A model generated the notes under the pieces. That model had not been told where the DNA came from. It did no database searches and was given only the letters and a program-made list of their open reading frames with translations. A program made the position numbers and the translations under genes. From Pyxidicoccus trucidator (GTDB lineage Bacteria > Myxococcota > Myxococcia > Myxococcales > Myxococcaceae), in assembly GCF_010894435.1 (NCBI RefSeq), contig NZ_JAAIXZ010000014.1, positions 62,001-126,000 on the forward strand: a stretch of DNA of 64,000 bases, written 5' to 3'. Below are positions 16,675 to 24,675 of the stretch, piece after piece. Positions within the stretch are counted from its first letter, which is position 1. Each line of letters opens with the position of its first letter.

Positions 16675-18906
16675 CTAGAGCAGCTTGTCGAGGGTGATGG
16701 GCAGGCTCCGGACGCGCTTCCCCGTCGCATGGAACACGGCGTTGGCGATGGCCGCGGCGACACCGACGATGCCAATCTCTCCCAGGCCCTTGGCCCCGAG
16801 CGGGTTGACCACCGTGTCCTCCTCGTCCACGAAGATGACGTCGAGGTCGTGCACGTCCGCGTTCACCGGCACGTGGTACTCGGCGAGGTTGTGGTTGATG
16901 AAGCGGCCGAGCTGCTGGTCGATGGCCGTCTCCTCTTCCAGCGCCATGCCGATGCCCCAGACGATGCCGCCCAGAATCTGACTGCGCGCCGTCTTCGGAT
17001 TGAGGATGCGGCCTCCGGCAATCGCACTGACGACGCGGGTAACGCGCACCGTGCCCAGCTCCTCGTCGACCTTCACCTCGACGAACACCGCGCTGTGCGT
17101 GCTCCGCGTGTACTCCAGTTGCTTGGGGTTCGGCACGGCCAGCGACTTCTCCTCCAGGTGGGTGACGTCACCGTGGCGCAGGGCCTCGACAATGGAGACG
17201 GACTGGGAGCCGTCGGACGTCAGGCGGACGCGGCCCTCCGCGAAGGTCACCTCCTCCAGGCTCGCCTTCGCGAGCGGCGAGCCCTTCGCCTTCCGGGCGA
17301 ACGTGAAGACCTGCTCGCGGAGCTTCTCGCAGACCTCCTTCACCGCCGAGCCCACCGACGACACCGTCCAGGAGCCACCCTCGAGCGGCGCCATGGGCAG
17401 CGAGCTGTCTCCCAGCTTGAACGTCACGGCTTCAATGGGCAGGCCGAGCGTGTCCGCGGCAATCTGCGTCATCACCGTGTAGGTGCCCGTGCCGATGTCG
17501 GACGTGGCGCTGCTGACGGTGAGCCTTCCATCCAGACTCAGGACGGCCTTCGCGCTCGCGGGCTGCTGCATCGCTTCCCAGACTCCGGTGGCCATGCCCC
17601 AGCCGACGAGCTCTCGGCCGTCGCGCATGGAGCGCGGCGCCGGGGTCCTCCGCATCCAGCCGAACCGGTCCGCGCCCTGCTGGTAGCAGGCCCGCAGCTC
17701 CTTGCTCGAATAGGGCTTGTCCTTGTTCTGGTCTCGCTCCGCGTAGTTCTTGAGGCGCAGCGCGATGGGGTCCATGCGCAGCGCATGCGCCAGCTCGTCC
17801 ATGGCGCACTCCAGCGCGTAGACGCCGAGCGCCGCGCCCGGCGCCCGCATGTCCAGGGGCGTGTAGCAGTCCAGCTGGGCAAGCTTGTGGTCAGCCCGGA
17901 CGTTGTCGCAGCGATACAGCATGCTGCCCCAGTTCACGAGGACCTCGACGTAGTCCTCGAAGCGCGAGGTCTCCTGTACGGCCTCGTGGATGAGGGCCTC
18001 GAGCGTGCCGTCTTCCGAGGCCCCGAGCGCCACGCGTTGCAGCGTCGCGGGGCGGTGGCCGAAGGTGAACATCTGCTCGCGCGACAGCGTCACCCGGACC
18101 GAGCGCTTCAGCTCCCGCGCCGCGAGGACGGCGAGGAAGAGCTGGTACTGCGGCCGCAGTCCCGAGCCGAACGCACCTCCGACGAAGGGGGACCTGACGC
18201 GCACCTGCTCCTTCGGCAGGTCGAACACGTTGCAGACATACGCCTGGGTGTTCAGCACGCCCTGGGTCTTGTCGTAGAGGGTGAGCGAGCCATCGTCCTC
18301 GTGGATGACCGTGGACGCGTGGGGCTCCATCGGGTTGTGGTGCTCGACGGGGGACTCGTACTCCACGTCGACCTGGATGGCGGCTTTCTTGTGGGCCTTG
18401 TCCGCATGGCCCCAGGGCTTGGGTGGCGGCTCGTAGCCGCTCTTGGCCTTGCCCGGGGCATACGCCTTTCTGCGCCGGGCGCGCAGGTCCGTCTCGTGCG
18501 CGTCGATAGCGTAGTCGATGCGCACGAGCGAGGCCGCGTGGCGGGCCTGCTCGAAGGTCTCCGCCACCACGAGCGCGACGGGCTGTCCGCTGTAGACAAT
18601 CGTGTCGTCGTAGAGAGGCCGGAACGGTGAGCCATTGGGTGAGTCGTCGTCACGGTACTTGCGGTCGAACCAGGGCAGGCTGGGGCGGTTCTCGTGCGTG
18701 AAGACGCGCAGCACGCCCGGCACGGCGAGCGCCTCGCTCACGTCCAGCTTCTTGATACGCCCCCGGGCGATGGTGCTCGACACCACCTGTCCGTAGAGGA
18801 GCCCGGGGACGTTGAACTCCCCGGCGTACCGGGCCTCGCCCGTCACCTTGGCGCGGCCATCGACGCGGCTGACGGGCCGTCCGAGCTGCGTGGAAGAGGT
18901 CGTCAT
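16675..18906 (-). CDS. paoC: Molybdenum-binding subunit of xanthine/aldehyde oxidoreductase
   Basis: 743 aa, the large Mo-molybdopterin subunit of the xanthine oxidase family, PaoC (YagR)-like. Landmarks: GRAKVTGEARYAGEF at the start, FVGGAFGSGLRPQYQLFLAV, and the base-catalyst glutamate in GAKGLGEIG (Glu710). It is the last gene of a three-gene unit on the minus strand; its ATG overlaps the stop of the FAD-subunit gene (ATGA). The E. coli homologue is a periplasmic aromatic aldehyde oxidase. No PaoD/XdhC-like cofactor-insertion gene is adjacent. Confidence 0.88.
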   Translation of the reverse strand: MTTSSTQLGRPVSRVDGRAKVTGEARYAGEFNVPGLLYGQVVSSTIARGRIKKLDVSEALAVPGVLRVFTHENRPSLPWFDRKYRDDDSPNGSPFRPLYDDTIVYSGQPVALVVAETFEQARHAASLVRIDYAIDAHETDLRARRRKAYAPGKAKSGYEPPPKPWGHADKAHKKAAIQVDVEYESPVEHHNPMEPHASTVIHEDDGSLTLYDKTQGVLNTQAYVCNVFDLPKEQVRVRSPFVGGAFGSGLRPQYQLFLAVLAARELKRSVRVTLSREQMFTFGHRPATLQRVALGASEDGTLEALIHEAVQETSRFEDYVEVLVNWGSMLYRCDNVRADHKLAQLDCYTPLDMRAPGAALGVYALECAMDELAHALRMDPIALRLKNYAERDQNKDKPYSSKELRACYQQGADRFGWMRRTPAPRSMRDGRELVGWGMATGVWEAMQQPASAKAVLSLDGRLTVSSATSDIGTGTYTVMTQIAADTLGLPIEAVTFKLGDSSLPMAPLEGGSWTVSSVGSAVKEVCEKLREQVFTFARKAKGSPLAKASLEEVTFAEGRVRLTSDGSQSVSIVEALRHGDVTHLEEKSLAVPNPKQLEYTRSTHSAVFVEVKVDEELGTVRVTRVVSAIAGGRILNPKTARSQILGGIVWGIGMALEEETAIDQQLGRFINHNLAEYHVPVNADVHDLDVIFVDEEDTVVNPLGAKGLGEIGIVGVAAAIANAVFHATGKRVRSLPITLDKLL

Positions 18907-19898
18907 CGGCGTGCCTCCAGTCCGGCGGCCTGCTCCAGGGCGCGCACGACGGTGCGCTTCGCCAGCTCTATCTTGAAGGTGTTGTGGCCGTGGCCCTTCG
19001 CGTCCCGGACCAGCGCGTCGGCCGCTGTCTGGAAGTGTTCCCGCGTGGCGGGCTTGCCCGTCAGGAGCGCCTCGGCGCCCATGTCCCGCCAGGGTTTGTG
19101 CGCCACGCCGCCGAGCGCCAGCCGGGCCGTCTTGATGCGCCCTCCGTCCACGCTGAGCGCGGCGGCCACCGACACGAGCGCGAAGGCGTAGGAAGCGCGG
19201 TCCCGGACCTTGAGGTAGGAGGAGTGCGCGGCGAAGCCCTCCCGGGGAAGCTCCACGGCGGTGATGAGCTCATCGGGCCGCAGGTTCGTGTCCAGGTGCG
19301 GCGTGTCCCCGGGGAGCCGGTGGAAGTCGGCGAAGGGGATGGCGCGCTCTCCGTCCTTGCCCGTCACGTGGATGACGGCCTCCAGCGCCGCCAACGCCAC
19401 GCACATGTCGGAAGGGTGGGTGGCGATGCACTGCTCGCTCGCCCCGAGGATGGCGTGGATGCGGTTGAACCCTTCCTTCGCGCCACAGCCGGAGCCCGGC
19501 TCGCGTTTGTTGCAGGGCGTGCCGACGTCGTAGAAGTAGTAGCAGCGCGTGCGCTGGAGCAGGTTCCCGCCCGTCGTCGCCATGTTGCGCAGTTGCGCCG
19601 AGGCGCCGGCCAGGATGGCCTTGGAGAGCAGCGGGTAGCGCTGCTCCACCTGTGCGTTCCAGGCCAGGTCCGAGTTGGTGACGAGCGCGCCGATGCGCAG
19701 GCCGCCTGCCGCCGTCTCCTCAATCCGGCTCAGGGGCAGCCGGGTGATGTCGACCAGGTGGCTGGGGCGGGTGACGCCCTCCTTCATCAGGTCGAGGAGG
19801 TTGGTGCCACCTCCGATGAAGCGGGCCGTGGGGCTTCGCGAGACGCCCTCCACGGCGGTGGGAATGTCCGTCGCACGCAGGTAGGAGAAGGGGTTCAT
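18903..19898 (-). CDS. paoB: FAD-binding subunit of aldehyde oxidoreductase (PaoB-like)
   Basis: 331 aa. CO-dehydrogenase-type FAD-binding subunit (FIGGGTNLLDLMKEGV, MATTGGNLLQRTRC). The segment from Cys119 to Cys166 carries cysteines at 119, 129, 138, 157 and 166, matching the extra [4Fe-4S] loop described for PaoB and 4-hydroxybenzoyl-CoA reductase-type subunits. Overlaps both neighbours by ATGA, so the three subunits are translationally coupled. Confidence 0.87.
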   Translation of the reverse strand: MNPFSYLRATDIPTAVEGVSRSPTARFIGGGTNLLDLMKEGVTRPSHLVDITRLPLSRIEETAAGGLRIGALVTNSDLAWNAQVEQRYPLLSKAILAGASAQLRNMATTGGNLLQRTRCYYFYDVGTPCNKREPGSGCGAKEGFNRIHAILGASEQCIATHPSDMCVALAALEAVIHVTGKDGERAIPFADFHRLPGDTPHLDTNLRPDELITAVELPREGFAAHSSYLKVRDRASYAFALVSVAAALSVDGGRIKTARLALGGVAHKPWRDMGAEALLTGKPATREHFQTAADALVRDAKGHGHNTFKIELAKRTVVRALEQAAGLEARR

Positions 19899-20431
19899 TT
19901 GCCGTCCCCCGCCTTGCGCGTCCCCATCGCCTGCTGGATGGCCGCCAGGATGTTGGGGTAGGCGCCACAGCGGCAGAGGTTGCCGCTCATCAGCTCGCGG
20001 ATGTCATCCGCCGTCTTCGCCCGGCCTTCCGACAGCAGCCCCACGGCGGAGCAGATCTGCCCGGGGGTGCAGTAGCCGCACTGGAAGGCGTCCTGCTCGA
20101 CGAAGGCCTCCTGGAGCGGGTGGAGCACGTCGCCCTTCGCGAGGCCCTCGATGGTCGTCACGTCGCGACCGTCCTGCATGAGGGCCAGCGTCAGGCAGGA
20201 GTTGATGCGCCTGCCGTCGACCAGCACGGTGCACGCGCCGCACTGGCCGTGGTCACAGCCCTTCTTCGTTCCCGTCAGGTCCAGCGACTCTCGCAGCAGG
20301 TCCAGCAGGGTGGTCCACGGTGCCACGTCCAGCTGCTTCTCCGCGCCGTTGATGCGGATCGAGAGCCGTTGCTTCGCAGGCTCACCGGAGGGCGGCCCTC
20401 CGGCCTCCGGACTTCTGGTTGACGTCTTCAC
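19895..20431 (-). CDS. paoA: [2Fe-2S] subunit of aldehyde oxidoreductase (PaoA-like)
   Basis: 178 aa from GTG 20431, which follows GGGAGG; an ATG at 20452 and longer frames exist but have weaker context. Plant-ferredoxin-type cluster CDHGQCGACT, then the second, all-helical cluster site with CGYC and CRCG. First gene of the three-gene oxidoreductase unit. E. coli PaoA has a Tat signal; none is visible here, so this enzyme may stay in the cytoplasm unless the longer start is used. Confidence 0.85.
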   Translation of the reverse strand: MKTSTRSPEAGGPPSGEPAKQRLSIRINGAEKQLDVAPWTTLLDLLRESLDLTGTKKGCDHGQCGACTVLVDGRRINSCLTLALMQDGRDVTTIEGLAKGDVLHPLQEAFVEQDAFQCGYCTPGQICSAVGLLSEGRAKTADDIRELMSGNLCRCGAYPNILAAIQQAMGTRKAGDGK

Positions 20432-20829
20432 GCGTGCACCCTCCCGGTCCATCCAAGCAGTGGCCCTGGGAATAGTGCGGGGCGCTGGGACCGGGTACCT
20501 GGGAACGCGCCCACCGTTTCGTTGCGGACCGATAGGACAACCAAGTGGCGGATAGCTCACGGAAAGGGCCCGTGGCACGGGACGGCGTGGAGGCGACGTC
20601 CCTGGCTCCGCGCCGGGTTAGGATTTGAGCGTGCTCTACCTCAAGCTCCCACCCAATCCCGGGAGCCAACCCTTCGGACGCCGGGCCGTCCGGGGACCTG
20701 CCGGGCCTCGCTGCCGGTGTGATTCCGGGAGGAGCGGGACAGGGAAACGCTGAAGTGTGAAACCCGATTCGGGCTCGTGCGTACCAGGAGAGAACCTGCA
20801 CGCGCCGGGCGTGCTCGGAGGCCGAATCC
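20432..20829. promoter_or_regulatory. Divergent region between paoA-like and Msr genes
   Basis: 398 bases. An untracked frame from GTG 20632 encodes 39 residues beginning MLYLKLPPNPGSQPFG, preceded by AGGA at a usable distance, but nothing supports it as a gene. The end (GGAGG then ATG 20830) serves the Msr gene. No clear operator or RNA element was seen. Confidence 0.35.
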
Positions 20830-22011
20830 ATGTCGCCTGCTACCGCCATCCCACCTCCTTTCCGCCGCGCCCCTCCGTCGGCGGCGCACCGGCTCCTTCC
20901 CGTCGTCCTGGCCGCCTTCGCCGTGCTCTCCGCCTGCACCGAGGCGCGTGGCGCGAATCCAGCCGCCACCGCCGGCGCGGCGCTCACCCCGAGGTCCCCC
21001 GTGACGGACACCCGCCGCTACGAGAAGCCCGCCGACGCGGAGCTCCGCCGCACGCTGTCGCCCATGGCGTACAAGGTCACCCAGGAGGACTCCACCGAGC
21101 CCGCCTTCCGCAACGCCTTCTGGGACCACCACGCCGAGGGCCTCTACGTCGACGTCGCCACCGGAGAGCCGCTGTTCTCCTCGCGAGACAAGTTCGACTC
21201 CGGCACCGGTTGGCCCAGCTTCACGCGCCCGGTCGACGGCGCCCGCGTCGTCGAGAAGAAGGACGTCACGCTGGGCATGGTCCGCGTGGAGGTCCGCTCC
21301 AAGGCCGGTGACTCCCACCTGGGCCATGTGTTCGAGGACGGGCCGAAGCCCACGGGCCTGCGCTACTGCATCAACTCGGCGTCGCTGCGCTTCGTCTCCG
21401 TGAATGACCTGGAGAAGGAGGGCTACGGCGCGTGGCTGCCGCACTTCGGCCGCACGGCGGCGGCGAGCGCCCCGGCTCCGAAGTCCGACGCCAGCGGGCC
21501 GAAGTTCGTCGTCCCCGGAGGCACCGCGGAGACGGCGCTGCTGGCGGGCGGCTGCTTCTGGGGAATGGAGGATTTGCTCCGGAAGATTCCGGGCGTCCTC
21601 AGGACGGACGTCGGCTACACGGGCGGGGCCATCAAGAACCCCTCGTACGAAGTCGTGAGCTCGGGGGACACCGGACACGCGGAGTCGGTGCGCGTGGTGT
21701 TCGACCCGAAGGTCCTGACGTACGAGACGCTGCTGGAGAAGTGGTTCTTCCGCATGCACGACCCGACGACGCCCAACCGCCAGGGCAACGACGTGGGCAC
21801 CCAGTACCGCTCCGCCATCTTCTACCTGTCCGACGAGCAGCGGCGCGTGGCCGAGGCGGTGAAGGCGCGCGTCAACGCGGCCGGCAAGTGGAAGCGGCCC
21901 GTCGTCACGGAGATAACCCCGGCCGGCGAGTTCACCCCCGCCGAGGCTTACCACCAGGACTACCTGGTGAAGAACCCGGGCGGGTACACCTGCCACTACC
22001 TGCGTGACTGA
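20830..22011 (+). CDS. msrAB: Exported MsrB-MsrA fusion, methionine sulfoxide reductase
   Basis: 393 aa. A signal with lipobox LSAC (Cys36) suggests an envelope lipoprotein. MsrB comes first (about 60-200), with catalytic Cys180 in RYCINSAS and no zinc CxxC pairs; MsrA follows (about 228-393), with catalytic Cys242 in GGCFWGMED and C-terminal [16 protein letters not shown]. Together they would reduce both R and S methionine sulfoxides in exported proteins. Order B-then-A is the reverse of many PilB/MsrAB fusions. No thioredoxin-like reductant domain is attached, so an external electron donor is needed. Confidence 0.9.
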   Translation: MSPATAIPPPFRRAPPSAAHRLLPVVLAAFAVLSACTEARGANPAATAGAALTPRSPVTDTRRYEKPADAELRRTLSPMAYKVTQEDSTEPAFRNAFWDHHAEGLYVDVATGEPLFSSRDKFDSGTGWPSFTRPVDGARVVEKKDVTLGMVRVEVRSKAGDSHLGHVFEDGPKPTGLRYCINSASLRFVSVNDLEKEGYGAWLPHFGRTAAASAPAPKSDASGPKFVVPGGTAETALLAGGCFWGMEDLLRKIPGVLRTDVGYTGGAIKNPSYEVVSSGDTGHAESVRVVFDPKVLTYETLLEKWFFRMHDPTTPNRQGNDVGTQYRSAIFYLSDEQRRVAEAVKARVNAAGKWKRPVVTEITPAGEFTPAEAYHQDYLVKNPGGYTCHYLRD

Positions 22012-22028
22012 CGGCCCGTCCGCAGGCC

Positions 22029-22850
22029 TCAGCTGATCTTGGCCAGCAGCTGCTGCGCCGCCTGGGGCGGCACGGCGTAGCCAGAGGCGACGAGGAAGTC
22101 CGCGGCGGTGTCAGTCACAGCGTTCTGCACCGCCGTGGCACTCGTCGGCTTGCAGTGCACGCCGATGCCGAGCACGGGCCCGAGCGCGGTGAACTCCGCC
22201 ACGCCGACCGAGGGCGCGGGCGTCTGGAGGACGCCGGGCACCGCCGCCACCATCTCCAGGAGGGCGCGCATCTGCATGCGCACGTCACCACCGTGCAGCA
22301 GCGGCAGCTTCACCACGAGCTTGCGGTGGGGGTGGTGGGTGAAGTTGATGATGTTGTCGCCGAACAGCCGGTTGTTGCCCACGGAGATGCGCAGGTTGTC
22401 CGCCGTGTCGAGCGTGGTGGCGAACAGGCCAATCTCCTGCACCACCCCGGTGATGCCCGCGGCGGAGATTTCATCGCCCACGCGGAAGGGGCGCAGCACG
22501 AGCAGGAAGATGCCCGCAGCGAAGTTGGAGAGCAGGCCCGCCCACGCCGCGCCAATCGCGATGCCCGCCGCCGCCAGCAGCGCGGCGAAGGACGTGGTCT
22601 CCACCCCCATCATCCCCAGGATGCCGAGCAGCAGGAGGATGGTGAGGGAGCCCGCGAAGAGCGACTCGACGTAGCGGATGAGCGTGGAGTCGAGCTGCCG
22701 CTTCTGCAGCGCCAGGTTCAGCACGCGCCGGAAGCCGTTGATGATGGTGCGACCCACGAACCACAACACCAGCGCCCCCATTGCTTTGAGCAGAAAGGGA
22801 AGGGCTTCGGTGAGGGCCAGCGACTTGAGTTGGTTGATGATGGCGTCCAT
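22029..22850 (-). CDS. mscS: Small-conductance mechanosensitive channel (MscS family)
   Basis: 273 aa, close to E. coli MscS length. Three N-terminal membrane helices; the pore helix is glycine/alanine-rich (AAAGIAIGAAWAGLLSNFAA), followed by the signature LVLRPFRVGDEISAAGITG of the beta domain and VGNNRLFGDNIINFTHHPHR. Releases ions under hypo-osmotic shock. It lies 163 bp downstream of the sigma-54 activator gene on the same strand. Confidence 0.9.
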   Translation of the reverse strand: MDAIINQLKSLALTEALPFLLKAMGALVLWFVGRTIINGFRRVLNLALQKRQLDSTLIRYVESLFAGSLTILLLLGILGMMGVETTSFAALLAAAGIAIGAAWAGLLSNFAAGIFLLVLRPFRVGDEISAAGITGVVQEIGLFATTLDTADNLRISVGNNRLFGDNIINFTHHPHRKLVVKLPLLHGGDVRMQMRALLEMVAAVPGVLQTPAPSVGVAEFTALGPVLGIGVHCKPTSATAVQNAVTDTAADFLVASGYAVPPQAAQQLLAKIS

Positions 22851-23013
22851 GCCCGCGTCACTGTGCAGGCGCCGCGCCAGCCCAGTCCCACGCGTAAGTC
22901 CCTGCCGCGGTGGGGCTTCGCGCCCGTCACCCGGCCCGGTGCGCGCCGGGCTGACGCGTCCGGTGGGCCGTCAGCCGGGGCGCTGACACGTCAGGCTCGG
23001 GCTCCGGCGGGCT

Positions 23014-24630
23014 TCAGGTGCTGCCCAGCCCCAGCTCCCGCAGGCGGCGCTGGAGCGCGCGCTTGGAGACCTCCAGGCGTTGCACCATCCGGTCCAGGTC
23101 CCCCTCGCACTCGTGGAAGCAGCGGGTGATTTCCTCCGGGCTCAAGTCCCGCGCGGTGCGCAGCAGGGAGCTCTTGTCGATGAGCACGTAGACGGAGGGA
23201 CGGGGGATGCCCAGCCAGTCCGCGGTGGCCTTGAGGTCCCATGAGCAGGCGCGCAGGGCCTCCAGCAACTCCTGCTCGCTCACCTCGGAGGGCTTGCGCC
23301 GGGCGGCCTTCGCCTCGGGCGCGTCGGGCGCCGAAGGCGTGGCGCCGGAGGGGACGTGGCCGGGGACGGGCAGGGCGTCGGCGTCCAGCGTCTGCTCCAG
23401 GCGCGGGTCGACGCGCAGGTGCGGCAGGCCCCGGCTGCCGATGACGAGCTGCCGGACGACGTTGCGCAGCTGGCGCACGTTGCCGGGCCACGCGTAGCGC
23501 ACCAGCCGCACGGCCAGGGAGGCGGGCACCCACGGCTCCGCGCGCGGGTCCGCGGGCGCCAGCGGCCCGGACTCGCCGGTGACCTCCACCTCCTGGCGGG
23601 CGAAGTGGAGGAAGAGCGGGCCAATGTCCTCGCGGCGCGAGCGCAGCGGCGGCACATGGATTTCGTACCCGGCCAGCCGGTGCAGCAGCGGCGCCTTGAA
23701 GAGCCGCTCTTCGATGCGCGCCTCCAGGTCGGAGTCGGTGGCGGACACCAGACGCACGTCGACGGGCACCGGGGTGTGGCCTCCCACGGGGTAGACCTCG
23801 CCCGTCTCCAGCACGCGCAGCAGCGCGGCCTGCACCTCGGGCGGGGCCTCGCCCACCTCGTCGAGGAAGAGGGTGCCTCCGTGCGCGGCGCGGAAGAAGC
23901 CCTCGCGGTCCTTGGTGGCGCCGGTGTACGCACCTCGCTGCGCGCCGAACAGCTCGGCGGAGACCAGCTCCTTGGCGAGCGCACCCAGGTTGACGCTGAC
24001 GAAGGGGCCGGCGCGGCGGGGCCCGTGGTCATGGATGGCGCGCGCCACCAGCTCCTTGCCCGTGCCCGTCTCACCCCGGATGAGCACGGGGACGTTCAGG
24101 TCCGTCACGCGAGCGATGTTCTCTCGCAGCTGGCGGATGCCCTCGCCCTGTCCGACGATGCCCAGGTCCTTCGTCACGGGCTCGCGGTGCGTCGAGGCCA
24201 GGTGCAGCAGCAGCACCACGCGGTCGGCGAGCACCAGCGGCACGCCCGCGGCCAGCTCCTCGGGGGTGAACTCGCGGACGCCCTGCACGGGCGTGTCCGC
24301 CACCCATACCCGCGTCCCGTTCTCCGGCACCCGCAGCCGCAGGTGGCCGCGCGCTCCCGGCTCGAGGTGGATGGGCGTGCGGCTGATGAACGGGTCTCCC
24401 AGGGCCTCCGTCACCAGTCCGCCCGGCCGGGAGAACTCTGGCGTGTTCCGCGCCAGGGACACCGGCCGGCCGGAGGTGGCCAGCGTGTCCAGCAGCAGCA
24501 GCTCGCCGATGCGCCGTGCCTGCGGGTGGGACATGACTGTCAGCGCCGGCACCACGCGCGGGGCGGGGGTCTCCCGGCCATGCGAGTGCTCCGCGGTCTG
24601 CGACAGGTCGTCGGAGGTCTTCTGCTGCAT
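23014..24630 (-). CDS. FHA-like sigma-54-dependent activator with tandem C-terminal HTHs
   Basis: 538 aa. An FHA-like N-terminal domain (about 45-145; TPIHLEPGARGHLRLRVP) precedes an AAA+ domain with Walker A GETGTGKE (186-193), GAYTGA (233-238, Phe to Tyr in the sigma-54 contact loop) and TLFLDEVGE. The C-terminus has two Fis-like helices: LLEALRACSWDLKATADWLG and ITRCFHECEGDLDRMVQRLE. FHA domains bind phosphothreonine, and such activators often pair with Ser/Thr kinases in myxobacteria; the kinase gene ends 45 bp upstream on the same strand, so I infer that it phosphorylates a partner or this protein. Confidence 0.87.
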   Translation of the reverse strand: MQQKTSDDLSQTAEHSHGRETPAPRVVPALTVMSHPQARRIGELLLLDTLATSGRPVSLARNTPEFSRPGGLVTEALGDPFISRTPIHLEPGARGHLRLRVPENGTRVWVADTPVQGVREFTPEELAAGVPLVLADRVVLLLHLASTHREPVTKDLGIVGQGEGIRQLRENIARVTDLNVPVLIRGETGTGKELVARAIHDHGPRRAGPFVSVNLGALAKELVSAELFGAQRGAYTGATKDREGFFRAAHGGTLFLDEVGEAPPEVQAALLRVLETGEVYPVGGHTPVPVDVRLVSATDSDLEARIEERLFKAPLLHRLAGYEIHVPPLRSRREDIGPLFLHFARQEVEVTGESGPLAPADPRAEPWVPASLAVRLVRYAWPGNVRQLRNVVRQLVIGSRGLPHLRVDPRLEQTLDADALPVPGHVPSGATPSAPDAPEAKAARRKPSEVSEQELLEALRACSWDLKATADWLGIPRPSVYVLIDKSSLLRTARDLSPEEITRCFHECEGDLDRMVQRLEVSKRALQRRLRELGLGST

Positions 24631-24675
24631 GGGAGTGTCCGAGGCGCCGCCTTCGTCAGGAGTGGGGTCCCCGCC

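Noticed and set aside
16339-18630. A 763-codon plus-strand frame
   Set aside because: Antisense to the molybdenum subunit gene and overlapping the EamA gene in another frame; composition is Arg/His/Leu-rich shadow sequence.
20632-20751. A possible 39-residue ORF upstream of the Msr gene
   Set aside because: Only a weak AGGA precedes its GTG, and there is no conserved motif or neighbour that would support it.
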